From assembly GCF_004353985.1 (NCBI RefSeq), contig NZ_SMOA01000053.1:1-32963 (forward strand): DNA of 32,963 bases, read 5' to 3'. Source of the stretch: Paracraurococcus ruber (lineage in GTDB: Bacteria; Pseudomonadota; Alphaproteobacteria; Acetobacterales; Acetobacteraceae). Below, piece after piece: positions 15,664 through 26,861 of this stretch. The position numbers and the translations under genes are program-made. The notes under the pieces were generated by a model. The model searched no databases. It had not been told where the DNA came from and was given only the letters and a program-made list of their open reading frames with translations. Position 1 is the stretch's first letter, and every line of letters begins with the position of its first letter.

Positions 15664-17025
15664 TCACGTCAGTGCCCCGGGCCCGGTGGTGCGCGGCGCC
15701 CCGGCCCCCTGCAGCCCCGGCAGGGCCGGTCGGCGCCAGCCGGGGGCGGCCAGCGCTGCTGGTTGCGGCAGCACCGGAGCGCCCTGCCGCACGGCCTGCA
15801 CCGCCAGCGCATGCGCCGCCGCCACGATGACCATCAACGTCCAGTAGACGTCCCAGTAGGACAGGGACAGGAAGGTGCCGCCGGAGAGATAGGCGACGAT
15901 CGAGACCTGCATCATCCGGCCGAGATCGCCTGCCCAGGCGAGGTCCGGCCGGCCGCGTGCCAGCCGCATCAGCCGCCAGGAATACCAGCCGCCCGCCGCG
16001 GTCAGGCCGAGCCAGGCGAGGAAGGTCGGGAAGCCGTGCTCGCCCAGCACCTCGAAATAGATGCTGTGCACCGCCCGCGCGGTGACGCCCGGGGCGACGC
16101 GGTTCACGATCTCCTGGAAATAGGGGCCGCGGAAGCCGGCGCCGGTCAGCGGCCGGTCAAGCGCCAGCTTCCAGGACGCTTCCCAGATCCGGATGCGGCC
16201 GACCGCCGAGGCATCCTGCTCGTAGGTCGAGATGGTGTTCATCCGGTCGACCCAGCTCTGCGGCATGAAGCTGATGGTGCCGGCGATGCAGGCGGCGATC
16301 AGCACGCCGCTGACGATCTTGCCGCGGCCGCGCAGCCAGAAGATCACCGCGGTGGCCGCCAGCGCGATCAGCGCGCCGCGCGACTGGCTGCCGAGCGCCG
16401 AGACCACCATCAGCCCCATGGCCGCCACCAGCCCGAGCCGCACGATGCGGTGCGCCGAATGCATGCGCAGCCAGTTCATCAGCGGCACGGCGACCAGCAG
16501 CGCGACCGCCAGGTGGTTGCGGTCCGCGATCATGCTGTCCGGCGGGCCGAGCACGCGGAAGCCGCCGCCCGTCATCAAGGTGAAGATACCGCCCTTCACG
16601 CCGTAGTAGCCGAGCGAGATGACGATCAGCCAGACCATGGTATGGATGCGCTGCCGGCTGGTCAGCAGGCAGGCCACCAGGATGGCGCCGGCGATGGTCT
16701 TCATCATCCGGTCCCACATCTTCCAGGTGACCGGCCCGGGCGCGAGGGTGGTGAGGGACGTGAAGGTGAACAGCGCCGCCAGCAGCAGCAGCAGCACGGT
16801 CACCGCGTTCAGCGCGAAGCGCTTCGGCTCGCGCGCGATCAGGCAGCCCAGCAGCGTCGCCAGGAAGATGACCATGGCGTAGGGCTGGTTGGTGGCGAAG
16901 CCCCACACCTCGCGGTGCGGGCTCATGAAGGAGATCCAGGCCCAGAGCAGCGCCCCGACGAAGGGCAGCGCCGCCGCCATGGGCAGCAGCACCGCGAAGA
17001 ACGCCAGGAAGACGTAGCTGCGCAT
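15664..17025 (-). CDS. O-glycosylation ligase, exosortase A-associated (Wzy_C family)
   Basis: A 453-residue polytopic membrane protein with about 11-12 helices. It opens MRSYVFLAFFAVLLPMAAAL and has MSPHREVWGFA, IADRNHLAVALLVAVPL and GRIRIWEASWKLALDRPLTGAGF. The last is the periplasmic loop of O-antigen ligase/polymerase (Wzy_C) proteins. This subfamily is a constant companion of XrtA and is thought to transfer glycan to Ser/Thr-rich PEP-CTERM proteins or to act in polymerisation. No other polymerase or ligase is in the window. It lies 9 bp downstream of prsT in the operon. Confidence 0.85.
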   Translation of the reverse strand: MRSYVFLAFFAVLLPMAAALPFVGALLWAWISFMSPHREVWGFATNQPYAMVIFLATLLGCLIAREPKRFALNAVTVLLLLLAALFTFTSLTTLAPGPVTWKMWDRMMKTIAGAILVACLLTSRQRIHTMVWLIVISLGYYGVKGGIFTLMTGGGFRVLGPPDSMIADRNHLAVALLVAVPLMNWLRMHSAHRIVRLGLVAAMGLMVVSALGSQSRGALIALAATAVIFWLRGRGKIVSGVLIAACIAGTISFMPQSWVDRMNTISTYEQDASAVGRIRIWEASWKLALDRPLTGAGFRGPYFQEIVNRVAPGVTARAVHSIYFEVLGEHGFPTFLAWLGLTAAGGWYSWRLMRLARGRPDLAWAGDLGRMMQVSIVAYLSGGTFLSLSYWDVYWTLMVIVAAAHALAVQAVRQGAPVLPQPAALAAPGWRRPALPGLQGAGAPRTTGPGALT

Positions 17026-17034
17026 GGCCCGTGC

Positions 17035-19839
17035 TCAGCGCCCGGCGCGCAGCTCGGCCAGCAGGCGCTCCGCCTGCGCCCGTTCGGGGAAGGCGGCATT
17101 GCCGGCCAGCGCGGGCTCCAGCACCCGGACCGCCTCGGCCCGCTCGCCGGCGGTGCGCAGCGCGCTCGCCAGCCTGAAGGCCTTGGCCGGGTCGGACTGG
17201 CCCTGGGGCTGCGCGGCTACCGCCTGGCGCAGCAGCACCAGCGCCCGCTGCGTGTCGCCGCCGCGCGCCAGGATCCAGCCGAAGGTGTCGGCGGTATCGG
17301 AGTTCGGCAGCAGGAAATAGGCCCGCTCGGCCATGCCGCGGGCACGCCCCAGCTCCGCCTCGCCGCCGCGCTCGGCCATCAGCCAGGCGAGGTTGTTCAG
17401 CGCCACCGCATTGTCCGGCGCGCGCTCCACCACGGTCAGCAGCCGCCGCTCGGCATCGGCATTGCGGCCAGCCTGCAGGTCGAACTGCGCCCGCAGGTTC
17501 AGCGCCTCGGCATCCTCCGGCGCGCCAGCCAACCAGCGGTCGATCGCCGCCATCGCGGCCGGCAGGTCGCCCGCCGCCTGCCAGGACGCGGCCTCCCGCT
17601 GTGCCAGGACGGAGCTTTCGGCTCTCGCCCGCATGGCGGCGAAGGCGCGCGCCGCATCGGCCGGACGCCGCGCCGCCAGCAGCAGGTCGCCGCGCAGCAG
17701 CAGGGAGGCTGGGCGGGCCGCGTCGCTGTCGGCAAGCCGGTCGGCCAGGACGAGCGCGGTGTCGAGGCCGCCCGATTGCTGGGCGAGGCTGATCGCCAGC
17801 CCCTGCATTGCCGGATTGGCCGGATCGAGCCGCAGGCCCTCCTGCACCAGCGCCTCGGCGCTGCGGGCATTGCCGGCCCGGAGCAGCAGGGCGACGAGCT
17901 GCCGGCGCGCCGGGATGGAGGAGGCGTCCTCGGCCAGCGCCAGCCGCGCCGCCTCCTCGGCCTCTGCCCATTGCTCGAGCGCGGCATGCGCCTGGCTGCG
18001 GGCGAGCGGCAGCGCCACGCCCTGGTTCGGGCGGCGCAACGCTTCGGTGTTCAGCACGGCGACCGCCTTCGCCGGGTCCCGCCCCAGGGCAAGGGAGCTG
18101 GCCAGGGCGATGGCGAGCATGGGCTCGGTCGGGGCGGCAGCCTGCGCCCGCTCCAGCACCGCCCGGGCGGTGGCAGCCCGCGGGCCGCCGGCGGCGATGG
18201 TCGCGGCCAACCGGCCGAGCGCCTCCGGATGGCTCGGCGCCCGCGCCAGGACCTCGCCGAGCAGCCGCTCGGCCTCCTCCGGCTGGCCCTGCGCGGTGGC
18301 GACGCGGGCGAGGCCGAGCCGCGCCCCGACGCTGTCGGGGAAGGCGCGCAGCACCATCTCGAAGGATGTGCGGGCGCCCGCCACGTCGAAGCGCGCCAGC
18401 TTCAGCAGTCCCTCCAGCGTACCGGCGGGCTCGCCCCGGCGCTGCTCCGGCGTCAGCCGCTCCCACTCCGCCTGGGCGGTGGTGACGTCGCCGCGCGTCA
18501 GCGCGGCGATCGCCATCAGCTCCCGCGCCCCGGCCTGGTCGGGGGCGAGGCGGAGGGATTCCTCCGCCGCCCGCTGCGTGCCGGCGGCATCGCCGGCGGC
18601 CAGCCGCGCCGCCGCCAGCCGGGCCTGGATGCCGCCATCCGCCGGCGCCAGCTGCGCCGCCTGCTGGAAGGCCTGCACCGCCTCGCGCGGGCGGCCGGAA
18701 CCGGCATGGATGCGGCCGAGGATGTCGAACGCTTCGGCATCCGCCGCGCCGCGCTGCACGAGGCGGGTCAGCGTCGCCGCCGCGTCGCCCGGGCGATTGC
18801 CCTCGATCTGCAGGGTCGCCAGCAGCTTCGCGCCGCGCGGATCCTCCGGCCGGCGGGCGTTGTAGCGCTGCGCCGCGTCCTCGGCCTGGCCGGCCTGGTT
18901 CAGCGCCCGCTTCACGCTGGCCAGCAGCAGCAGGCCGTCCGGAATGTTGGGCAGGACAGAGCTCAGGCGCTGCAGCGTCTCGTCCGCTGCGCGCCAGTCC
19001 TGCGCCCGGGCCTGCAGCACGGCGGTGAGATAGACGCCCTGCACGCTGCCAGGCTGCACGCGGAGCGCCGCGTCGACGTCCTGCTTCGCCCGCGCATCCT
19101 CGCCGCTGCGCAGCAGTATCTCGGCCCGCAGCAGCCGCGCGGCGAGGTTGCCCGGCGCCGCCGTCAGCAGGCGGCCGAGCGTCTCCAGCCCGGCCGGCGT
19201 CTCGCCGCGCTCGAGCTGGAAGGCGGCCTTGCGCAGCAGAGCCTCGGCCCGGGTCGGGTCGGCCGCCAGGGCGCGGTCGATCGCCGCCTCCGACGCCGCT
19301 CGGTCATTGTCGGCAAGCGCGAGGCCGGCGGTCGCCAGGTGGGTCTCGATCGCATTCGGCGCCAGGCGCTGGGCGGCCGCGACCGCGGCGCGACCGGCAT
19401 CGCGTTCGCCGAGCGCGAGATGCGCCAGCGCCCGGCCGACCGCGACCTGGCCGGCGACGGCCGGCTGCTGCGGGTTCTCCGGCAGCGGGAAGTCGCGCAG
19501 GATCTCGCGGAAGCGACCGCGCGCGGCATAGACGCGGATCAGCAGCGCGGTCGCCGCCGGCGCGTCATAGCCGTTCTCCAGCGCGGCGCGCGCCTCGCGC
19601 TCGGCGGTGTCGAGGTCGCCGAGCTCCATGCTGATCTGGGCGAGGCCGGCCCGCACCACGCCGTTCTGCGGTTCGGCCCGCACCGCGTTGCGATACTCGA
19701 TCTGCGCGGCGCGCAGGTCGCCCCGCGCCTCCGCCGCGCGGGCGCGCTGCAGCGGCTGCGCGCTGGCCGCCCCGGCGCCGAGCCCGAGGGCGATGGTGGC
19801 GGCGAGCAGCAGGGTGGTCTTCCGGGGCGGCTTGGCCAT
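17035..19839 (-). CDS. prsT: PEP-CTERM system TPR-repeat protein PrsT
   Basis: A 934-residue exported protein. The signal peptide is LLLAATIALGLGAGAASA-QP. The rest is a continuous array of about 20-25 tetratricopeptide-like helical pairs (for example AAEARGDLRAAQIEYRNAVRAEPQN), matching the length and layout of PrsT. Family members are often lipoproteins, but here the signal looks like a type I site without a lipobox Cys. It is thought to help assemble or export the polysaccharide or substrates in the periplasm. The ATG at 19839 has CGGAG upstream and follows prsR by 12 bp. Confidence 0.88.
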   Translation of the reverse strand: MAKPPRKTTLLLAATIALGLGAGAASAQPLQRARAAEARGDLRAAQIEYRNAVRAEPQNGVVRAGLAQISMELGDLDTAEREARAALENGYDAPAATALLIRVYAARGRFREILRDFPLPENPQQPAVAGQVAVGRALAHLALGERDAGRAAVAAAQRLAPNAIETHLATAGLALADNDRAASEAAIDRALAADPTRAEALLRKAAFQLERGETPAGLETLGRLLTAAPGNLAARLLRAEILLRSGEDARAKQDVDAALRVQPGSVQGVYLTAVLQARAQDWRAADETLQRLSSVLPNIPDGLLLLASVKRALNQAGQAEDAAQRYNARRPEDPRGAKLLATLQIEGNRPGDAAATLTRLVQRGAADAEAFDILGRIHAGSGRPREAVQAFQQAAQLAPADGGIQARLAAARLAAGDAAGTQRAAEESLRLAPDQAGARELMAIAALTRGDVTTAQAEWERLTPEQRRGEPAGTLEGLLKLARFDVAGARTSFEMVLRAFPDSVGARLGLARVATAQGQPEEAERLLGEVLARAPSHPEALGRLAATIAAGGPRAATARAVLERAQAAAPTEPMLAIALASSLALGRDPAKAVAVLNTEALRRPNQGVALPLARSQAHAALEQWAEAEEAARLALAEDASSIPARRQLVALLLRAGNARSAEALVQEGLRLDPANPAMQGLAISLAQQSGGLDTALVLADRLADSDAARPASLLLRGDLLLAARRPADAARAFAAMRARAESSVLAQREAASWQAAGDLPAAMAAIDRWLAGAPEDAEALNLRAQFDLQAGRNADAERRLLTVVERAPDNAVALNNLAWLMAERGGEAELGRARGMAERAYFLLPNSDTADTFGWILARGGDTQRALVLLRQAVAAQPQGQSDPAKAFRLASALRTAGERAEAVRVLEPALAGNAAFPERAQAERLLAELRAGR

Positions 19840-19851
19840 GGGGCGGCTCCG

Positions 19852-21257
<1,406 letters not shown>

Positions 21258-21261
<4 letters not shown>

Positions 21262-23333
21262 GCGGCCCCCCGCTCCGGCAGGGCAATGGGCGGAGCCGGC
21301 GCACGGGCCGGCAGCAGCAGCCGCATGGTGGTGCCGGCGCCGGGGCGGCTGACCACGGCAAGATCGCCGCCCGCCTCGCGCAGCAGCTCCCGCGCCTGCC
21401 AGGCGCCGATGCCGCTGCCCCGGCGCTTCGAGGTGCTGAGCGGCCGGAACAGCTCGTCACGGATGAATTCCGGCGTCATGCCGGGACCGCGATCCACGAC
21501 CTCGACCACCACCTGCCGCCCCTCGGCCAGCACGCGGATCCGCACCGGCTCCCCGGCCGGGGAGGCGTCCGCGGCATTGTTCATCAGATGTCCCACGGCG
21601 CTATCGAAGCGTGCCGGCGCAATGGCCGCCAGCGGTCCGGTGCCTTCACCTTCGACCTGCACCGGATAGGGTCGGCCGGCGGCGAGCACGCGCAGCCGCT
21701 CGAGCGGCGCGACCGTCGCCGCCTCCTCCGCCACTGCCGCCACGGGCACGTCGCCGGGCTGGCCGAGCCGGTGGATGAGGGCGTCGATGCGCGTTGCCGC
21801 GGCGCGGACGGTCAGCAGCATGTCGTGCTGGAATTCGGGGTCGGCCAGGTTGTCCTCGGCATTGGCGAGCAGGAGGGAGAGCTGGCTGGAGACGGTCTTC
21901 ACGTCATGCGCGACGAAGGCGAAGCGCTTGGCGTAGTCCTGCAGGCGCCGCTCATCCACCAGGCGCTCCGCGGCGCGACGTTCGGCCAGGAACATTGCCA
22001 CTTCGTGACCGAGGGTGCGCAGCAGCTCCCGCACCTCCCGGTCCAGCTTGAAGGGCGCGCGCGGCGGCGCCAGCAGCACGGCGCCCGCCAGCCCGTCCCG
22101 CCCATGCGGCAGCGGGACCGCCAGCCAGAGCGAGCCATAGGCCCGGACCAGCGGCCGCACCGCCGGATCGGCGGGGTCGAGTTCCAGCACCGCTTCCCCC
22201 GCCCCGAGCAGGCCGAGGAAGGGATCGCCCGTCGGCAGGTCGAGATGCTCGGCCGGCAGGTTCCAGGACCCGGCCCAGCGCAGCCCCCCCTCCCCCGGGT
22301 CGCGCCGCAGCAACAGCCCGGCCGGGCTGTCCACCGCATCGGCGATGGCGCGGATCGACCGCCGTTCCGCCGAGACGCGGCCGTGCGGGGCATGGTCGTC
22401 GCCAGCCGAGAGCACCTCGACGCAGCGAAGCCATTCGCGGCGGTAGTCGTAGCGGGCGGTGAAGAAGTGGTCGACCACCAGGGACCGCAGATAGGATCGC
22501 ACGCTGCGCGAGCTGGCGGCCGCCAGCAGCCCGATCAGCGCCGCCGCCAGCAGGCTGGCCTGGGCGGTGGCGCCCCATTCCACGTCGAAGCGGCGCAGCC
22601 CTTCCCCCAGCGCGCCGACCGCCAGCAGGAAGGCGCCGGCGACGACCAGCGTCGCACCGTGGAAGACCACCTGGCGGGACACCGGCGGGTCGCGCCGCCA
22701 GCGCCCGTCCCGCACCGCGGCAATCGCCAGCAGGGGCGTGATGAGGGCGGTGAGCGCCGCCCGGCTGTCCAGCAGCACGAAGGAGAAGCCGCGGGTCAGC
22801 GCCGCATCGGCATAGAGCAGCACGTCATAGGCCGAGAGGCCGCCGAGGGCGATGGCCGGGAGGCCGACATGCCAGCGCTCCGCCTCGTCGGCGGTGCGGA
22901 ACAGGTTTTCGGCGGTCAGCACCACCAGCAGCGGCAGGGTGAGGCGGGCCAGCAGCACGGCGGGGCCGAGCTCCTCGGCGAGCGGTCCGGCCACCGGCCG
23001 CAGCAGGGCCAGGCCGGCGATGCCGGCGGCGAGCAGCGCAGCGCCGAGGAAGATGCGGGCCAGGCGGCGGGCGCGGTCCCCGGCGATGCGGCGGAAGAGG
23101 AAGAGAAGGACGCCGAGCCAGACCAGCCAGCGCAGGATCTCGAGCCAGCCGGCGAGGCCGAGCAGCGGTTCCTTCGGCGCCAGGGCGACGGCGCCGGCCC
23201 AGAGCGCGGCGACGCCGCAGGCGGCGGCCAGCAGATGGGCAGCGCGGCCACGCCCGGTGGAAAGCACCAGGACGGTCCAGGCGAGGCAGACCGCAGCCGC
23301 GCCGGCATGCAGCGGCACCGAGGCCGCGGTCAC
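21258..23333 (-). CDS. prsK: PEP-CTERM system sensor histidine kinase PrsK
   Basis: A 691-residue membrane kinase. About eight helices span residues 8-275, followed by a GAF-like region (320-450). His476 lies in FAFVAHDVKTVSSQL, and a C-terminal ATPase domain has NNAADASP (N box), DRGPGMTPEF and GSGIGAW (G boxes). It should phosphorylate PrsR, whose gene overlaps by 4 bp. The start codon is GTG at 23333, with a poor ribosome site, 43 bp after the sugar transferase stop. The signal sensed is unknown. Confidence 0.9.
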
Positions 23334-23376
23334 GTCACCGGCGGCGGGAGGGCCGGGGCGGCGGGCGGCCGGGTCC

Positions 23377-24714
23377 TCACCGCGAGCCCTCCTGGAACAG
23401 CACCACGCGCACCGTCGCGACCAGGATCAGCAGGTCGAGGAACAGGCTCCGGCGGCGCACATAGTACAGGTCGTAGGCCAGCTTCATCCGCGCATCCTCC
23501 ACGGATGCACCGTATGGATAGTTAACCTGCGCCCAGCCGGTGATGCCGGGCTTCACGACCGCCCGGTCGTGGTAGTGCGGGATCTGCCCGCCAAGCGTCT
23601 CGACGAAGGCCGGCCGCTCCGGACGGGGCCCGACGAAGGCCATGTCGCCGCGCAGCACGTTCAGCACCTGCGGGATCTCGTCGATGCGGGTGAGGCGGAT
23701 GAGGCGGCCGACCCGGGTGACGCGGGAGTCGCGCTTGCTGGCCCAGACCGGGGCGCCGGCCTTCTCCGCATCGGCAACCATGCTGCGGAACTTGAACAGC
23801 ATGAAGACGCGGCCGCCGCGGCCCACCCTGTCCTGCCGGTAGAAGACCGGCCCCGGGCTGTCCAGCTTGATCGCCAGCGCGGTCAGCAGCAGCAGCGGCA
23901 GGGTGGCGAGGACGAGGACGGTGCCCAGCAGGATGTCGAAGCCGCGGCGGAAGCCGGCCTCCAGCAGGCTTTCCCGCAGCGCATTGGACCGGGCGAGCCA
24001 GGCTTCCGGCAGGCGCTCCACATCCACCCGGGCCAGCTGGTGCTCGAGGAACTCGCCCTCCTCCAGAAGGCGGATGCCGGCGGCTTCGCAGCGGCGGCGC
24101 AGCGGCACCGGCACGCCGGTGCCGTCCGGCAGGATAACGCCCCAGATCCGGGCCGCCCGCAGCCGCGCCGGGTCCAGCCATTGCCCGAGTGGCGCCCCGG
24201 CCTCGACCTCGACCTCCTCCGCGATCTCGAAGCTGCCCTGGCGGGCGATGACGGCATTGAGGCGGAGCAGGTCTGCTCCGGCACCGTCCGCCCGCAGCAC
24301 GGCGAGCCGGCGGCGCAGCATCCCGCGGCGGCGCGCGGCGGTGAAGCCGAGCCGGGTGGTGACCAGGGCGCCGACGAAGGCGACCGGTACCGCGACGAGA
24401 TGGCCGCGCAGCCCATCCGCCGGTCCCAGCAGCGCAAGCAGCGGCAACAGCACCACCAGCAGCAGGCTGGCCACCGCGAGGTTGGCGAGGAGCTGACGCA
24501 GGCGGCCGAAGGCTTCCGGCCGGTAGAGGCCGGCAGCCCCGCCGATCAGCCCGGCGATGACCGCCGTGGCGATGGCGAGCACCCCGCCCTGTCCAACCGG
24601 GATGCCCCCCTGCCAAGCCAGGAGGGCGGAAACGGCCAGGAAGCAAATAAGTGCGTCAGCGATATAGAGCAGCAGCAGGTCCGACCGGACGCTGTGTCCG
24701 AACAGGCTCGTCAT
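23377..24714 (-). CDS. Priming sugar transferase, PEP-CTERM/EpsB-type
   Basis: A 445-residue membrane enzyme that attaches the first sugar phosphate to undecaprenyl phosphate. Four N-terminal helices (DLLLLYIADALICFLAV onward) are followed by a central Rossmann-like region. The bacterial sugar transferase domain follows a fifth hydrophobic segment: KLDSPGPVFYRQDRVGRGG, LFKFRSMVADAE, LRGDMAFVGPRPERPAF and KPGITGWAQVNYPYG. It matches the PEP-CTERM-associated sugar transferase family. The ATG at 24714 has GAGGAA upstream and is preferred to an in-frame ATG at 24759. It is the first gene of the long minus-strand operon. Confidence 0.9.
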   Translation of the reverse strand: MTSLFGHSVRSDLLLLYIADALICFLAVSALLAWQGGIPVGQGGVLAIATAVIAGLIGGAAGLYRPEAFGRLRQLLANLAVASLLLVVLLPLLALLGPADGLRGHLVAVPVAFVGALVTTRLGFTAARRRGMLRRRLAVLRADGAGADLLRLNAVIARQGSFEIAEEVEVEAGAPLGQWLDPARLRAARIWGVILPDGTGVPVPLRRRCEAAGIRLLEEGEFLEHQLARVDVERLPEAWLARSNALRESLLEAGFRRGFDILLGTVLVLATLPLLLLTALAIKLDSPGPVFYRQDRVGRGGRVFMLFKFRSMVADAEKAGAPVWASKRDSRVTRVGRLIRLTRIDEIPQVLNVLRGDMAFVGPRPERPAFVETLGGQIPHYHDRAVVKPGITGWAQVNYPYGASVEDARMKLAYDLYYVRRRSLFLDLLILVATVRVVLFQEGSR

Positions 24715-24797
24715 ACCCCATTCCTCAACCTGACGTTCAAATCGGGACGAAGGCCCCACCGGGACCTGGACGTTTACAGACCATTAACTTTGAGGCT

Positions 24798-24825
24798 CTT
24801 ATACCAAAGGTTGAAAAAGGTTCAA
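24798..24825 (-). promoter_or_regulatory. Predicted sigma-70-type promoter of the main operon
   Basis: On the minus strand TTGAAC (24825-24820) and TATAAG (24803-24798) are separated by 16 bp. They lie in a strikingly AT-rich stretch about 85 bp before the sugar transferase ATG. The -35 overlaps a small inverted repeat, GTTGAA (24810-24815) with TTCAAC (24821-24826), that could be an operator. No consensus sigma-54 promoter was found here. Confidence 0.4.
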
Positions 24826-24947
24826 CTCAAACGAAACCGAAATTTTTGGAGCCGGTGTGCAAATTTAACGAAACCGTGCGCATCGAAGGAACCAAAACGT
24901 AACAATATCGCGGTGCCCATCATCTGCCAGGGTGCATCGCCAGGCCC

Positions 24948-25523
24948 TCAGCGCCGCCGGACGGCCGCGATGCCGAGGCCGGCCAGGGCCAAGCCGAACA
25001 GCAGAAGGCTCCTCGGCTCCGGCACCGGGATCGGAGGCGGTAGCGGCGGCGGGGCGACGATGCTCAGCGTGCCGGACACCTCCCCGCCGGCGGCAGGTTG
25101 GATGAAGGCGAAGGTCGCCGTCATCGCCACCGGGTCGAAGCCGCCAAGGGCGCCCGCCGGGACGAACTGGCCGATCGCCAGGATCGTCACCCGGCGTTCC
25201 GCCGGATCGCCCCCGAGCAGGAGCGAGGCGGCCGAGACCTGCCCCAGGAAGCTGCCGAAACCGGCCGAGAACGTGGCGATGCCGCCCAGCACGACCGGGC
25301 CAAGGTTGAGGGCCTGGCCGTCCAGGCCGGCGAAATCACCGCTGCCGCTGGCGAGCAGCGCGAGGCCGGGGCTGCTGAACAGGGTCCCGGGACCGATCAG
25401 CGATGCGTCGGTGGAGAGACCGACCAGCATAACCGACCCGGTGCCGCCGACCGGCGCAGCCCCTGCCCCACCGAGCGGAAGGCCGGTCACCAGAATGACG
25501 GCCAGGAGCGGCGCAATCCTCAT
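24948..25523 (-). CDS. PEP-CTERM protein 1 (probable exosortase substrate)
   Basis: 191 residues. The signal peptide is MRIAPLLAVILVTGLPLGGAGA. The middle is a low-complexity Gly/Ala/Ser/Leu domain. After a Pro-rich linker comes the sorting tail VPEPRSLLLFGLALAGLGIAAVRRR (motif, helix, basic end), of which at most 20 residues are essential. It is paralogous to the two genes upstream (shared FVPAGALGGFDPVAM versus FTPAG-L--FDPGAM, and the TF-F-Q segment) but the most diverged. The start at 25523 gives a proper signal peptide; an in-frame ATG at 25556 would not. It lacks the 17-bp element and sigma-54 promoter seen at the third paralogue. Confidence 0.82.
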   Translation of the reverse strand: MRIAPLLAVILVTGLPLGGAGAAPVGGTGSVMLVGLSTDASLIGPGTLFSSPGLALLASGSGDFAGLDGQALNLGPVVLGGIATFSAGFGSFLGQVSAASLLLGGDPAERRVTILAIGQFVPAGALGGFDPVAMTATFAFIQPAAGGEVSGTLSIVAPPPLPPPIPVPEPRSLLLFGLALAGLGIAAVRRR

Positions 25524-26115
25524 CAGGATTTTTCCGGGGCGGCGATCCTGCCGCAAGCGCTGTTCATCTCAGGGTTGTATCAACCGCGGTACTGCAACGC
25601 AATGATTCTGCTAGAGCAGATCCCGCTCAGGTGGCCTCACCTGAGCGGGTAAAGATGCTCGTCGATTCAAATGACTGGAGCAGACCGCGCCGCAGCAATC
25701 CATTTGATAATCAATGCTTTCGGCCTGACCGGTGACGACCATGCCCCCATGGGCGGGTGCCGCCGCCATCGGACCCGGCCGCCGAGGGCCGCGCCGGCCT
25801 TGGTCCGTTTTCGGAATGAACACCGATGGGGATCGGCCGGTCACGCCATGCGGGCGACAGGCCGCGCCGCATCGCCCGCCGGCCCGTCGCGGCCGGCCCA
25901 TGGCATCGCCCTCGGGACGATGAATGGATCGAAGGCTGGACGAAGCGCTCGTTCGAACATGCCCTGCCTTCCTGGCCGGGCTGGGCGCTGGGGCAGGCGG
26001 TCAGAACCTGCCGTGCGATGCCTGCACGCCCGGCCGATCCCATGGCGGGCTGCCGGAGCAGCCTACCGGCTTGGCGTCCCGGCCTGGCTTCAGCCGGGCT
26101 GCCTTGCGGCGGCGG
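25524..26115. other. Intergenic region between PEP-CTERM genes 1 and 2
   Basis: About 590 bp. It holds the double palindrome at 25607-25649 (separate entry) and a weak hairpin just after the gene 2 stop (CCCGGC with GCCGGG near 26083-26103). Reading frames here look non-coding (Arg/Pro-rich). A partial likeness to the PrsR-type element at 25647-25663 is too weak to call. Confidence 0.4.
25607..25649. repeat. Double palindrome, possible repetitive extragenic element
   Basis: TCTGC (25607-25611) pairs with GCAGA (25616-25620). Directly after it CCCGCTCAGGTG (25622-25633) pairs perfectly with CACCTGAGCGGG (25638-25649) around a 4-base loop. There is no T-run on either side. The adjacent hairpins suggest a dispersed extragenic palindrome or a regulator site upstream of PEP-CTERM gene 1. 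Confidence 0.5.
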
Positions 26116-26706
26116 TCAGGCCTTGCGGCGGGCCATCAGGCCGAAGCCCGCCAGGCCCAGACCGAACAGGGCGAGGCTCATCGGCTCCGGCACCGGGACC
26201 GGCGGCGGGGGGGCCGGCGGCGCGGCGGCGCTGAAGGAGCCGGAAACGGAGGTGCTGCCGCCACCGGTCTGGGTGAAGGAGAAGGTCGCGCTCATCGCGT
26301 TGCCCAGATAGTTCCCGAGCACCCCCGCGGGGGTGAAGTTGCCGAGCGCATAGACGGTCACCGTCCGGCTGGTCGGCGTGCTCTGGGCGGAAAGGCTGGT
26401 GGAATCCACCAGGCCCACGAAGCTGCCGAAGCTGCCGGTGAAGGACACCGCGCTGTTCACCGTCGCCGTCACCGGGTTGAGGGTGAGGAGGGCGCTGATG
26501 GCCGGGATGAAGTCCCCCGTGGCGCCGCCGACGACCGAGAAGAGCGTGTTGGTGAAGGTCGTGCCGACATCGATCAGGCTGGTATTGACGCTGACGCCGA
26601 CCACGGCGATGGCGGCCGTACCGGTGATCGGGATTGGCGAGGCCTGGGCGGTGGTGCCGAGGGTGACGGCCAGCGCGCCGGCGGCTGCGATCTGTGAGAT
26701 TTTCAT
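26116..26706 (-). CDS. PEP-CTERM protein 2 (probable exosortase substrate)
   Basis: 196 residues. The signal peptide is IAAAGALAVTLGTTAQA. A Ser/Thr-rich middle (TGDFIPAISALLTLN..., VTVYALGNFTPAG, TFSFTQTGG) is followed by APPAPPPPVPVPEP and the sorting tail VPEPMSLALFGLGLAGFGLM-ARRKA. The protein should be exported by Sec, held by its C-terminal helix, and processed by exosortase. The Ser/Thr-rich part is a plausible target of the O-glycosylation ligase. It is closely paralogous to protein 3. A 17-bp element lies 155 bp upstream, but no good -24/-12 follows it. Confidence 0.88.
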   Translation of the reverse strand: MKISQIAAAGALAVTLGTTAQASPIPITGTAAIAVVGVSVNTSLIDVGTTFTNTLFSVVGGATGDFIPAISALLTLNPVTATVNSAVSFTGSFGSFVGLVDSTSLSAQSTPTSRTVTVYALGNFTPAGVLGNYLGNAMSATFSFTQTGGGSTSVSGSFSAAAPPAPPPPVPVPEPMSLALFGLGLAGFGLMARRKA

Positions 26707-26834
26707 CAGCTGTTCCCCTGGCGAACGCTGCGGTGCCGCGCGGCCCTGTCCGGATTGGTCCGGTCAGGGTCAGGCGACCCGGACTTCGGCTGGCATGGTC
26801 CCCGGCTGTGCCGCGGCCCGCGCCGGCAAGGCAT

Positions 26835-26861
26835 GGGGCGCCCCGGCTGGCGGGGCGCCCC
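26835..26861 (-). terminator. Strong hairpin after PEP-CTERM gene 3
   Basis: Two copies of GGGGCGCCCC (26835-26844 and 26852-26861), each itself palindromic, form a 10-bp stem with a 7-base loop, 18 bp after the gene 3 stop. There is no T-run. It should end or attenuate gene 3 transcription. It abuts the 17-bp element that precedes gene 2. Confidence 0.5.

Noticed and set aside
24763-24779. Likeness to the 17-bp PrsR element (GTTTACAG on plus strand)
   Set aside because: Matches only about 9 of 13 fixed positions, points away from the sugar transferase gene, and no plus-strand gene or correctly spaced -24/-12 promoter follows.
25647-25663. Likeness to the 17-bp element upstream of PEP-CTERM gene 1 (GGTAAAG)
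   Set aside because: Second half does not match and there is no -24/-12 pair 62 bp downstream.
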